In this document: in pieces, positions 1-12,600 of the stretch
Layout of the letters: the number at the start of each line of letters is the position of its first letter
How positions within the stretch are numbered: the stretch's first letter is position 1
NCBI GenBank assembly: GCA_016801885.1
Contig: CM028903.1
Coordinates: 1 to 64,000 of the forward strand
Length of the DNA: 64,000 nucleotides
Direction of reading: 5' to 3'
Source of the DNA: Toxotes chatareus
Lineage: Eukaryota > Chordata > Actinopteri > Toxotidae
Notes under the pieces: generated by a model
Seen by the model: only the letters and a program-made list of their open reading frames with translations
What the model was told of the DNA's origin: nothing
The model's database searches: none
Translations under genes and position numbers: made by a program

Positions 1-967
1 TTTTATTACAAAGGTAAGTTAAGAACAATAGACAAAAGAAAAGAGTACTCTGAGAAATCAAATTAAAATAGTCCCACAGCTGTCCACTCGCCCAAACGGA
101 GTGTCGACGTTCCCCTGGACAGCAGGTCTCCGCGTGGCTGTCGGTTGGTAGCTTGAGGGGAAGACAAAGCGAGGTATCCGTCAGGGTTGGTCAGCTACCT
201 ATCAGTCTCCCTAAGGTGTATACAGTCCCAGAAACAAAACCAATAGACCTTATGCAGGGGCGAATACTAACAAAATTATATAAATATGAGTAAGTAAAAA
301 AAAACCACAACAAACTCAAAAGAACCCAACACAACTCAAGAATTTACATAACTAATCCATTCAAAATAAACACACTCCGAACACAAGAAGGCTGAGCCAC
401 AAAGATTTCTATGACAGTTGGGAAGGAAAAGGCTGAACCCTGAGGTGCCAAACTTAGTAATCTCAAAGATATCAAAAAGCCTCAAGAACAAGGGGAAACA
501 TAAATCATCACAGGAAACGCGGCGTCGCAAAATGCTACTTCGACCAATACGTTCAAAGAAATAGAGGGGTACTTAACCGCAGGAGGGGTGGGACACGTCC
601 CCACCGCTCCACTTTCATCCGAGGCTCCCCACCCCCTCTCGCACCGGGTGTCTATGGCGTGGTGGCGGCCTGGGTCCACAAGCGGCAGCGGCTCCTTTGG
701 GTCTCGGCAGCGGACACACGCGATTCGGCCGAAGAGCTCCTCTCCCGCTGTTCGCCGGCTCTTACAATAAGATGGCGCAGCGACCGTCTGACCGGCACTC
801 TAACACGCGTCCCCAGCCGTTTCTCACTCGTAGTCAGCTCAGCTGTTACTCCTGTCCGCCCCCGTCTCTCCGCGCTCACTGACAAACGGAGAAAGAAAGA
901 CTTCCCGCCACCACACACACCTGTGTCGTATCCGGTCCCAATTAGTTCCGGTCGGTGCGCACGCAAC

Positions 968-1023
<56 letters not shown>

Positions 1024-1606
1024 TACTTAGGCACACACACATTCACACTTAGTCACCCTGTGACACAAATACATGAGCTCTAAACCAGCTCTAAGTGGCC
1101 CAGAAACACACCTGGCCCAAAAACACACCTGGCCAGAGTGCCTGATTGCTCAGCAGTAACATCAGTAATACTTGACATCTTACGAGCTGCACACAGGACC
1201 ACCTCATCTGATTCTTATTTTAATGGAAACCCATATATGAGGCTACTCTAGCTATCTGTGTATGTATGCAGGAGTGATGGGAAAACTAAAATTTCCAGAT
1301 CACAGAACCGTTGTGAAGCGACTGTACTGAAAGAGGTTCTTTGGTTTGATGTCGTCGATACCGTTAACATGGTGACATCTGCTGGGCAACTCTTAATTCT
1401 ACAGTGATGAAAGGATTAAATCGGACACCTTGTGAAACAGTGATTCAAAATATAAGTCATCTCACCCCTCTTATCTTTGATATGTTAGTTGGTTTGTGAG
1501 CTGAATTTATCAGTTTCACTCTCCAAATGTGTGACCATGAGCACCATGATGAGATTATAAAGAGATTATAATAAACTAAACCTCATATACTACGTAGAAT
1601 TTATGA
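1..1606. other. Window edge without a recognised gene; CpG-rich 590-960
   Basis: No class C receptor exon or transposon protein is recognisable here. Positions about 590-960 are GC-rich with many CpG dinucleotides and include a YY1-like AAGATGGCGC at about 770, which is common in promoters and in the 5' ends of retroelements. A dinucleotide CA repeat follows. The open frames in this stretch are short, overlap on both strands and show no conserved motif. It could be a promoter or first exon of a gene beyond the window, or a retroelement 5' region. I cannot tell which. Confidence 0.4.
974..1019. repeat. (CA)n microsatellite
   Basis: An uninterrupted CA dinucleotide run of about 23 units, followed by a short ATACATAC tail. 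Confidence 0.95.
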
Positions 1607-1642
1607 TCATATGAAAATGGAGAACTGATTCAGTGAACTGAC

Positions 1643-1648
1643 TTTATT
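1643..1648 (-). terminator. Poly(A) signal of gene A
   Basis: TTTATT on the plus strand reads AATAAA on the minus strand, about 145 bp beyond the stop codon of gene A. The context AATAAAGTCA resembles the signal found behind several plus-strand paralogs. Confidence 0.55.
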
Positions 1649-1791
1649 CAGCACATCACAACACGTCCACAGGTAATGACCTACAACAATGGCTTGTGCA
1701 TCTACAACATCTATCAGACTATGCAGTAAACTTGGTTTATTTGTAGTCACACGCAGTGCATTTGTTTTGGGGGACACTTTTGAATTATAGA

Positions 1792-4700
1792 TTAAAGAGT
1801 TCTTTGTGGTATTTTTCCCATCAAATGTTTTTTTGAGTTTTTTTCTGGCCTGAAAATAATAATATAGCACTTTGGAACAAAAATGCATGCCAGCAGTCCA
1901 AAACTGGAGGCCAGGATAGCAAATATTTCCACAGCCACAGTGAACTTGCCAGGAGAGCTGACATAAGCTGGGATAAATGTGATCCACACTGCACAGAATA
2001 TCAGCATGCTGAAGGTGATCAGTTTGGCTTCATTAAAACTGTCAGGCAGCTTCCTTGCAAGAAAAGCTAGTATAAAACATAAGAGAGCAAGAAGTCCAAT
2101 ATAACCCAGCACAGCCCAGAATCCAACAGCTGAACCAAAGGCGCACTCTAAGATTATCTTTTCTTTATAATACTTCATGTTCATCTTTGGGAATGGAGGG
2201 TTGATTGTCAGCCAGAGTATGCAAATTAAAACCTGTATGAGAGTGAAAGCCAGAACACTGAGTCTCTGCTGTGCAGGTCCAAACCATTTCATCACATTAC
2301 TGCCTGGAAGTGTGGCCCTGAAGGCCATTAACACCACTATAGTTTTCCCCAGAACACAAGAGAGACACAGGACAAAGGTGATGCCGAATGCTGTGTGTCT
2401 CAGCATGCAGGACCACTCAGAGGGCCGGCCGATGAAGGTCAGAGAGCACAGGAAACACAGAGTCAAGGAGAAGAGCAGCAGGAAGCTCAGCTCAGAGTTG
2501 TTGGCTTTTACAATTGGGGTCTCTTTATGGGTCAAAAAAATTATTGATGTTAAAAGAGATAAAAATACACCAACACAGCCAAAAGCAGTTAAAAGTGCCC
2601 CCATGATCTCTCTGTAGGAAAGGTATTCAGTCGGCTTTGGAAGACACTGGTCTTTCTTCTCATTTGACCAAAATTCAGGCGGACAGATCAAACAATCTGG
2701 AGAATCTGTGAGAGTTTTAAACAGACAGAAAAATACAACCATGATATAAAATTAAAACACAGTCAAATCAATTTCATCATTATGCCACAGTTTTAATTTT
2801 TCCTTACTCCAATAGCCTACGAATGAATGAATTCAATTTTGAAATCCTCACTCACTTGTCTGATTGCTAATTGTTCCCTCAGGGCACTGAAAGCAGTCGA
2901 AGCAGCACACAGGCTTACGCTTGTTTATCGCCTTTCGAGTCCCTGGTGGGCACGGTTCACTGCAGACAGACCTTGGCACCTGATTAGGCAAAACACAACA
3001 TGTAAGAACTTAATAATGCAACAAAATAGATTTTAATAGATTGTCACTGACATTGTAATATTTAAAAATTATCCATGAAGTAAAGAATAACTCAGCTTTC
3101 AAAGGAATAATGTTAAATGAAATGACATTCACTCCACCTCATTATTGTTTCCGCCCCAAACTATTTTGGTGCGGTCTTTTAGTTTGAATTCCTTCCCATC
3201 TGGAAGAGAGGTATCATATTGACCAATATTTACAATCTCAACAGAGCCGTCTTCTTTCATTTGCCAGTTCACTAAGTCATACTGGGCAACCGAGTCACCA
3301 TTTTCATCAAAGAAAACCTTGTCCCCACTCTGTGTTGTAAAGTTCACATACTTAATGTGCTCCAACACCTACAGGGAGACAAACAGCACATTTAGCATAC
3401 ACACAACTTTCAAGCAAAAGACAAATACTAAATACTGAGTCTGATTAGGTACACCAGAGCTTACAAGCTTAGGCCGAACATTGTCCTTGTTCACACAGGC
3501 CTTTCCTGTGGTGGGATTTGAGCCATTTTGACATTGCAGTAATTCATGAAGGGCATATGCCACCGAGTACACAGCCTTGTACACATTATTCTCAGGCCTG
3601 AAAGATGTCACGTCTGTGTAGTCACTGGAGACTGTCCTGAGATCTTCTGTGCCAGTACACATAGTAGAGGTTTTCGATGGAGAGAAACTGCAGTCAAAGA
3701 TCTCCTCCCAGAAAGCTTTAACTATAGCACTCTGCGGTTCATCCGAAGGTTTCAAGCTGAGTAAGAATTCAGCAAGACCTGGTATGGTTGCCTGAGGGAG
3801 GGCAAAGCCCAATGCCCCCTGTAAAATGCTCTTTGTCTCATCAGAAGCCAGGTCTGCTTGTGTGATCCAAGACTCACTGCCAACCCACTGCTTTCCGGTT
3901 ATGTGATAATTCTCCATGTCTGACAAGAACGACTTGGTGTAAGACAAGGACATAAACAACAGGACCACCTTTGACGAGGACTCTCTCAGTGTCTCTACGA
4001 TAGCATTCAACTTTCCTTTAGATATCTTTGAGTAAGGCAATCTGTATTCAACACATATGCCTTCTTTCTCTGCTTCCATAACAAAGTCAGCTGTACCTTC
4101 CTCTGAGTACACGCCTTCAGAATAAATAATCCCCACCCAGCGCCAGTCAAAATATTTCATAAGCTGCACTAGACCGATGACTTGGAAGCGGTCGCTAAGC
4201 ACAGATTCTGAAGAAGGTGGGGTATAGTCTCTTGTCACTCAAACAAGCACAGGTAGAGAGGTAGCTCACCTTCAAAGAAAGAAAACATATTAAACACAAC
4301 AAGGCCACATGTTTTGCAATAAAGGAAATGATTTCCTAATCATGTCTTCTCACCTGTGGAATGGATAGCGAGCTTAGTATGATGTTGATGTCTTGAGTCA
4401 CTCCAGAGGATGAATGGCCTAAGACGGCCTGTATCTGCCCGCTGCAGCTCTTTGAAGCCTCTCCATTTACAGCTTCTACGGCTGCTCGGACCAGGTTTTC
4501 ACTCCCACAGCCGTTGTGTGCAGCCTATAGCCCAGGCTCACTCCGGGAAGGAGCTCAGCATTTCTGTTGATCTCATCCACAGTAAAAATCACTGTCCTGG
4601 CAAATTTCAATTCCCTGTCATTCCACCTGCAAACAATGTTAAGTGTTGACTCATTTCTAATAAATACATTTTTAGAGCTGACAATTTTGCAACACATCAG

Positions 4701-4961
4701 ATTGGTACATAAAACACTCTACCTATAATATAACATACCGATTTTGCATGTTCACTTACTTAATGCAGTATGCATATGGAAGCTCCTGGTAGCCATTATC
4801 TATTAATTTTAGAGTGCTACTCATAGAGAAGATCCTCCAATAATAAGATCACCCTCTTTAGAGAATTCCATGAACCCTGTCTGCCCAATCAATTTGCATG
4901 TTTGATTTTCTGAATGTATCTTTGCCAGCAGAGCGAATAAGATAACAGTGATCCAACCCAT
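1792..4961 (-). CDS. V2R/OlfC class C chemosensory receptor, gene A (three small frameshifts)
   Basis: Six exons on the minus strand: 4760-4961, 4354-4626, 3465-4269, 3138-3368, 2856-2979, 1792-2705. All introns are GT/AG and phases match the plus-strand paralogs. Exon 1 starts MGWITVILFALLAKIHSEN (signal peptide) and reaches GDLIIGG. Exons 2-4 give the Venus-flytrap domain ([34 protein letters not shown]). Exon 5 carries the cysteine-rich domain (VCSEPCPPGTRK, CCFDC). Exon 6 is an unbroken 304-codon 7TM exon ending in the family motif PKCYII and a short tail. Three indels break the frame: a 1-bp deletion in exon 1 near 4835, a 2-bp CA insertion in exon 2 near 4517, and a 1-bp insertion in exon 3 near 4207. 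No substitution stop was seen, so this is either a young pseudogene or a gene with sequence errors. It is expected to be an amino-acid odorant receptor of microvillous olfactory neurons (family knowledge). The short tail argues against CaSR. Confidence 0.8.
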
Positions 4962-6282
4962 CACGAGACACCCTACCCTTCACTGAAGCAACTACGACCC
5001 GGGGACTGACCTTTATGGCTGTTTCTACCATGAGAGAAACATCACCAGCCAATGTGAGCATAGTCCCAATTCTCAGAAGATTATTGTGTTTTTCCTACGT
5101 CGCTGCACTTCAAAGAAATCAATCCTGCTGATTGGCATGTAGAAGACAGAAGGGCTGGTTTACCTTTTCTTTGAGAAAAAGTACTTTTAGGATAGTAAAG
5201 TATTGAAGACGTGGAGACATGCTGCACAGTACAGTAACTGTCAGACTTTACTGTCACTCAAAGAAGGCTGGTAGCTCTTGATCTCTGTAAATATTATAAA
5301 ATAATATAATTAAAGTTTCCTATCTGCATGCTATTTCAGTAGTCTTCAGTGCAAACTAAGCATCCAGCTGGAAATACATGGGTATTCAGATCATCTCATA
5401 CAGAACTTAAACTGGTTATATCAGCCAATAAAAATACCTATGTATTTCTAACTAATATACACTGCTGATGTTGCTGCTCTACGCTTTATTAATCAGCCAT
5501 ATTTTCTTTTTCTTTTTTCAATTAAAACTGAGCAACTTGTTAACTGTTTTTTATTATAATGATGTTAAGTGATTCTAATAATAATAAGAAGAAGAATAGC
5601 CTTTATTGTCATTGAACAAGGTCCAATGAAATTACAGTGGCACTTCCCTCTACTGACAGAAATATTAATCATATATTAATAAATAGTAGTTAAACATTTA
5701 ATGCATTTAATGTAAAAACATTTGTGACAAACTTATTCCCTGCAACCATATATGAGAGGTCCAACAGAGAAGCACTGGCACTGGGGAACTGCTGTTCTTT
5801 TCATAGTGAAAGGTGCATGGTAGACTAGTAGTGATTATTTTCTTTTTTTGTCTTTTCTTTCTTTCTTCCTTTCTTTTTCTAAATCATGTTCACCCATAGT
5901 ATTTAAAGAAAAAAAATAATAATCTTATAAAGTGTTGTGCAAGTGTTCTTTGTCATCACAAAATGTGTAAACTGTGTTGCATAGATAATGAAAACATAAC
6001 CACAAATGCTTATTATTTTCAACTGTCATGGGCTTCGGTCAGTGCCTGCTATTTTGTGTAAGAGAAATAAATGAGATATTCACAAAGAGCACGGTCACTT
6101 CAGCTGCTGAGGATGTTAATGGGACTGGTACACACATTTATATGGTGGTGAGAATATGGTGTAAATTCTTTACCATCACAAGGAACTAAAAAAGGGTTCG
6201 GGGGCTACATCACTTTTTTTAACCTAGATTTGCATGAGTCTTGACAGCTTTAATGTTACAGGTACACTCTTGAAAAGCAATT
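4962..6282. other. Spacer A-B with an old repeat tail
   Basis: No gene was found. Around 5575-5645 there is an AATAATAAGAAGAAG stretch followed by CCTTTATTGTCATTG, which resembles the reverse of a teleost LINE/SINE 3' tail. A polypyrimidine tract lies at about 5838-5880. The rest is AT-rich with no supported feature. Confidence 0.4.
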
Positions 6283-8885
6283 TCAAATGAACCTGTTGAT
6301 CTTAATAACTAGTACACACTTTGTTGGAACCCTTGGATTCTGCAGGCAGGTTACCAGTTGCACATGTAAGAGGACACTCAAAACATTCAGTTTAAAGATG
6401 ATGGATTGCAGCAAATTGAGAAGTGAGACAAACACACAGTACAGAGTAGCCAGTAGCTCTATCTGCACCAACACAGCCCAGGATCTTAGTGTTGATCCCT
6501 CACTGCCCTCAGCCGGCATGTCCTCAAGCCAGTGTTTCATGTTCTTATTTGTAAAAGGAGGGCCGACAGCCAACCAGAGAAACAGCACAGTAAAATGCAG
6601 ATCCCTAAATTGCTGCTGTGGAGAAAACAGTTTCATGACAGTCTGAGCAGCCCTGCAGACAAGTAACACATGTGCAGCTCTGCTCAGAGCACAAGAGAGG
6701 TAGACGACAAAAGAGATCCCGCCTGCAATGCTGAACCACTGAGAGAGCCGGTGGATGGTGACAGATGGTGAAAAGTAGCGCAGTGTCAGGGTCAAACACA
6801 TCACCACTGTGGAGGTACCGTCCTGAGCTGCGCTGACACTGTGTGGTGAGATTTTCATTCTTCTCATGTAGGTTCCAAGCAGTAACACAGCAGTCAGAAA
6901 AAATCTTCCAACCCATCCGCTGGAGTCAGGCTGCACACTCTCCACCCTGCCTGTGTGGATGGTGAATTTGATGCCATTACCGAAAAAAAGTTACAGATCA
7001 TCATGTAAATGCTGAACAAAAATTACGTATATACTATTGCATCTTTCTTTTTTTGTACACATTACCTGCTCGTGTTTGGAATGCTCCTTTTGGACACTGT
7101 TTTGCATTGAACTTTGACAGCATCTGTTAATATAAAAAGTAGTTACAGCACACTCATCACAGATTTATGCAAATACAGGTGGGAGATATGACAATATATA
7201 CCATAAAATGTAGTGTATCATTTTACTGTGCCATATTGGATTTGCAGAATATTCATTGCACTTCGTTAAATTAGCCACATAGACATTCTCATTTGGTTTT
7301 GGATTTCTCAGTTGAATTTCTGGAAGATGAACTACACAATCACAATATGTTGATATCAGAATATAACATCATGTAAAGCAACAGAATATTTTATGTGCTA
7401 ACCTCAAAGCCTTTCAGTGAAAATCGTGCACATACACAGCAAATGTATTTTCATATTTGTCCTGAAAATAAAATACGTTTGTAGTTCCAGTTTTACTGTT
7501 TACAGTATTATTTTTGTATTTAGTACAGCTCCCCCAGCAGGGGTGAACACTGATGATACAAACTGCTCTTCAGAGAATAAAGTTAAATTTTAAAAAAGAA
7601 AAAAAAAAAGGTCAAAACCTGCACACAGTAGATCCTGGTGTAAGCCCTTTTCGACTCTTGAGATGACATCAGGCTCACTTGGTTCTCAGACAGTAGGCAG
7701 ATAAGGATTTTTGGAAAAGCAGGTCCAAGTGCTCTGTGACAAATGTTGACTCTAAGGTTTTGTGCCTTACAGATACAGTCCATTGTCTTCCAGTGATCAA
7801 CTGGTTTCACCACCATGATAACGGTGTGGGAGCAGTGTGCTGCAGAGCTCAGGTGAACGGATGAAGGACAGATACTTCTGTAATTCAAATGTGTGCTTTG
7901 ATTATCAGTCTTCATCTGTGTGAAGGAAGTTACAGACAAACATGAGATCATTAATACATTTTATAATAAGCTGGCGTGAACAGATATACATTTTAGGCGT
8001 AAGAATGGCAATGATTGTTGAGCGAACTGCATTAAATCCAAATTCAGATTTCAGCTCACCTCTGTCGTAAATAGAAGACAGCTGGTCTTTGACTGAAACA
8101 AACCCAAAAAAGCCCATTTTCACATTTGCACACATGCCTGTTTGCCCTCTCTACATCCACAGACTCCTTCACTCTTTCAAAAGGGTTCACACAACCATCA
8201 AAGAACATGAAGTTCAAGCGCACACCAGGAAAAAGAGTACAGTCTTCTGTGATCCTGTCCAGTGTGAAAATCCTGTCCAAGACAACACTCATTTCAGGAG
8301 ACCTAAGCGGGTGGGAAAAACAAAATTACCAATACCAGTTCAGGTTTACACTATGTAGAAAATGATCACATATTCATAACATTTAATTACTGTCAGACAT
8401 TTTTTCCAACTGCTCAGTGTAAGTAGCCATATAGAAGATAAACTGACTGTCTGTAATTACAGTAACATGATTTCAAACTGCAAATGACTCATAAAAGCTC
8501 CTCTAGAGACTGTTTAATTGTCTTTCGAGGGGTCTCTCAGTACGGTGTTTAGGCCCCCGTAATTCAGCCTGGTTCCCCACTGAGGAAATCATTAAATTAC
8601 AGGCTAATTGCTGATGTGCAAGTTAATGAGCAAGATACGAGTGGAAGACAAGGAGAAAACAGAAAACACCATAATTTACCTAAGATTTACTCACCTCTCA
8701 AATGTCAGTGTCAGTTTGGTTTTGTCATGAACAGCGTTTTTAAGTGATGCACTTGAGCTGAAGCGCTTTGTCTCTTCATCATGCCCATACTGACTGAGCT
8801 CAGTACACTGGTCCAGGCCAAGCCATGTGCCAGAGGACACCATCCAAGTGAATAGTGTTAAGAAGATGAATGTGACTGTTGTCAT
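6283..8885 (-). pseudogene. Highly divergent V2R-like class C receptor relic, gene B
   Basis: Pieces in the right order and orientation suggest an old receptor. Exon 1 is 8695-8885, with a hydrophobic leader (MTTVTFIFLTLFTWMVSSG), ending in FER at a GTGAGT donor. An exon 2-like piece at 8060-8302 contains LFPGVRLNF where paralogs have [10 protein letters not shown] possible cysteine-rich scrap lies near 7072-7130. The 7TM-like exon 6283-6950 aligns with family landmarks: VMKLFSPQQQ for [19 protein letters not shown] for LWLTINPPF, and RVPTKCVLVIK for FIPKCYIIL. Exons 3 and 4 were not found, and the TM6-TM7 part of the last exon is missing or unrecognisable. The exon 2 frame and phase do not fit the family. 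I call it a degenerate relic. It could instead be an unusual class C subtype whose exons I failed to trace. Confidence 0.45.
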
Positions 8886-9202
8886 CTCAGAGCCTCGCCT
8901 TTGGCACAGCCACGCTTCTTGGAAAAATGTGTTTTATAGCTTCCTCTCTGCTACCCTGGTGTAGGAGGCAACTTAGCGGGCCATTCTCAGAGGTGCATGC
9001 AAATTTGTCTTTGTTTTTGTGAAGGATGTCAGGCATGCAGAAGAGTAAATCTGACAGGAATACACATGAGCCCTGTTTCCAAATAATGATCAATCTTACT
9101 GTTTACTGACAGTAATACTGACAGGTCTTATCTGTGGATAAAATTTTGACACATCACAGTAGGAAAAGCAGGTGTAAGATTATAAAAAGAAATCCGTAAC
9201 CT

Positions 9203-9246
9203 ACACATTTCTCCAACACACTTTCTAGTGTGTTGGAGAAATGTGT
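9203..9246. repeat. Perfect 20-bp inverted repeat with 4-nt loop
   Basis: Arms 9203-9222 and 9227-9246 are exact reverse complements around TTCT. The hairpin lies about 440 bp downstream of the stop of gene C and beyond its putative poly(A) signal. Origin unknown; possibly a fold-back scar or a very small MITE. Confidence 0.85.
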
Positions 9247-9350
9247 GTTGGCGTATGAAAGAAGTACGGCTGCAGAAATTAGCCAATGTGAGTCAATCCA
9301 AAAAAATAGAGAAAATTTTCAGCATAGATCGCAGCAATCTGATTCAATAT

Positions 9351-9356
9351 TTTATT
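9351..9356 (-). terminator. Poly(A) signal of gene C
   Basis: TTTATT on the plus strand gives AATAAA on the minus strand, about 325 bp past the stop of gene C. No better candidate was seen nearer. Confidence 0.45.
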
Positions 9357-9681
9357 GAAAACCGAAAAATTATGACATAATGTGGCATAACATAGTAACC
9401 ATATAAATAACTAGCATACTGTATATGTGCACTGAAACACAAGTAAGAAATGTATCTTAGTGAATGTACAATGTACAACATCTTTACTATTAGGATACTA
9501 GTATTTCAGTTACAGTGGCAGGTTACTTTACTTAATTCAAACAAAAGATAATTTTACAATTTCAGTAGACATAATAATAATAATAATAATTAATGTAAGA
9601 ATTATTAATTAAAATAATTAATACATCAAGGATTATTCATTAATAATACAAACAATAAAGAATTGCAACAATGTAAAATCA

Positions 9682-12600
9682 CTATTGAAAATCTTTTGAT
9701 TTGCCCATTATGTGCCTTTTGGTATTTTGTTCTGGTCTCAGTAAAATAACGTAACATTTGGGGATAAAAATGCAGAAAACAAGTCCGTAACTTGAAGCTA
9801 GAATAGCAAATATCTCCACAGCCACACTGAACTTCCCAGGAGAGCTGACATAAGCTGGGATAAAGGTGATCCACACTGCACAGAATATCAACATGCTGAA
9901 GGTGATAAATTTGGCTTCATTGAAATTATCAGGCAGCTTTCGAGCCAAAAAGCAAGAACAAAACATAACATGGCCAAGAGCCCTATGTATCCTAACACAG
10001 CCCAGAAGCCTACAGCTGAGCCTAAGGCACACTCAAGTATGATCTTCTCTTTGTAGTGGTTCATATTTTGAAGGGAAAAGGAGGATTGATTGTCAGCCAA
10101 AGTATACAAATCACAACCTGTATGAGAGTGAAAGCCAGAACACTGAGTCTCTGCTGTGCAGGTCCAAACCATTTCATCACATTACTGCCTGGAAGTGTGG
10201 CCCTGAAGGCCATTAACACCACTATAGTTTTCCCCAGAACACAAGAGAGACACAGGACAAAGGTGATGCCGAATGCTGTGTGTCTCAGCATGCAGGACCA
10301 CTCAGAGGGCCGGCCGATGAAGGTCAGAGAGCACAGGAAACACAGAGTCAAGGAGAAGAGCAGCAGGAAGCTCAGCTCAGAGTTGTTGGCCCTGACAATA
10401 GGAGTTTCCCGGAAGTGAAAGAACACTAAGGCTATCATTATTGTCAAAGTTGCTCCCATCAAACAAAAGAATGTCAAAATGATCCCCATCATCTCTGCAT
10501 AGGACAGAAATTCTATTTCCTTTATGATGCATGTGTCTCTTCTGGTGTTAGGCCAATAGTCAATGGGACATTTGATGCAATCCAGAGAGTCTGTTTTGGA
10601 AAGAGACAGTGAAGTTAATTAGATCATATGTTAAATTTTGTAGGCTGTTGAGAAATTACTTCAAATGTAAAATTTCTGTTTTTCTAAATCCAACCTTTAA
10701 TTTTGCTGATTTCTCCTTCTGCACACGGTACACAGTCATAACAGCAAACAGGTTTTCTTTTCTGCAGGACTTTGCGTTTTCCTGGGGGCAGCTCTCACTG
10801 CACACGGACACCGGCACCTGGTGCATGAATATGTGGAGGAGTTGCACGTGACCCACATTGTGTTCATTACTTTTTTTTTTTAATCTGTGTTGACTTGTCG
10901 AAGAAATTCTCTCATACATTAAACGCAGTTGTTCTAGTGGATTATTAAATATTGTGCAATATGGCATTGTGACTGAAAACCCAGAAATGTGAGAACAAAA
11001 CCATATGAACATGTACCGTATGACTTCCTCCACCCCAAACTATCTTCATGCCATTCATCATAAACTGATGCTCACGGGCAGAGTGGCATCAAAGACACCA
11101 ACGGTGGCAAGCGTGCATGGTTGCTGAAGTTACATGTTGTAAATTTATGAGTTCATATCTTGCAGGTGAATCGCCATTCTGGTCAAATGTCACTCTCTCC
11201 CCCTGACTGGTTGTGAAGTTGATATTCTGTAAATAATGTAGCACCTGTAGAGAAGAAGAGAGACTTAGAACAAAGGTGGATGGCTCTATTTTTTTGTTGT
11301 CTTGTGTAATTTCAATTTACATCTGAGTTTAATGAGAGACAAACAAACAACACCTTTTTTTTTTTTAACTTACCTGCCATGGTTGAATATGTTTGGTATC
11401 AGCACAGCTCTCGTCATAGAAAGGGCCCCTCTTCTCTTCACATGTGACCAGGTTGTGGAGAGCATGAGCCACCGCATAAACCGACTTGTACACATTATTT
11501 GTGAACCTCAGATCTGAAACATCTGTAAAATATGATTCGACATTTTGCAAGCTCTCAAAACCGCTGCATGGCTTTCTTTGTGTGTCTGTGGTGTCTCTCA
11601 GAGAGCAGTCAAACACGTCTTCCCAGAAGTCTCTGACAAACTGACTGTCAGGGAACTGTGAGGGATGGAGCTGCCTCAGGTGCTCCTCCAACCCCGGGAT
11701 CTGAGCTCGGCTTCCAGCGAAGCCCAAGGAGCCCACCAGGATGCTGTGGCCCTCGCTGTCGGTCAGAGAATGATCTGTGATCCAGGCGTCACTGCCGACC
11801 CACTGCAGCCCAGTGATGTTCCGTTTGTACAACTCTGTCGCCAGGACAGTAACTTCTCTGTGGGACATGAAGGCCACAATGACTTTAGAGGTGGAGTACT
11901 TCACAGTTTCAACTACTTTTGTTAACTCACGAAGGGGACCTGTTTGCTCAAATGCCTGGTAATACTCAATGCACACCCCTTCCTCTTGTGCAGCTTGTAT
12001 AAATGCGGCGATCCCATTGATACCATAGGCATTTTATTACTTATTGCCCCACCCAGGTCCAGCCAAAGAGCTTGACCAGCTTCGCCAAAGCTCTGCTCTG
12101 GTGGAGGTCACTGGCGATGGTTCGGAAGAAGGACGGAAACTCCTCTCTGTTGCTCAGACACACACAAGTTGCAAAGTGGCTGAGCTGTGCAAAAAGAAGG
12201 AAAACAAAACAGATCAATATTCATTCATTACACATTCATAATTTAGAAATACCTCATATATTAGAAATGAAGAAATCATCTAAGCATATTATCAAATAAG
12301 GTAATTGAGAAGCTCTTTAAAATGTAGAATTAGACATATCCAAAATAATTTGAACCAAATGACAAGAATTCAGAAAATACTTTTATATGAGCTCTTTCAA
12401 AATTGATTTATTTACACATGGAACAAAAGTGAAATATTTACCACTGGTATGTGAAATCTTCCTAAAATTGAGCAAACCCCACCGTGGGTGCAGACCCAGA
12501 GTGACCTAGCACAGCCTGAGCAGTCTCTGCCTTGGTACAGTTCCTCTCGTCTATGATCTCCCTCTGTCCACTGGCTAAATCCATAGCAGACTGTATAATG

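Noticed and set aside
1792..4961. Calcium-sensing receptor or T1R taste receptor identity for these class C genes
   Set aside because: The tail after TM7 is only about 20 residues, with the PKCYII..RPE/KPE ending typical of V2R/OlfC, and the genes form a large tandem cluster. CaSR has a long tail, and T1R genes are not amplified in this way.
7583..7951. 122-codon minus-strand frame as exon 3 of gene B
   Set aside because: No flytrap landmark is visible, no convincing acceptor, and it ends in a homopolymer-coded F run.
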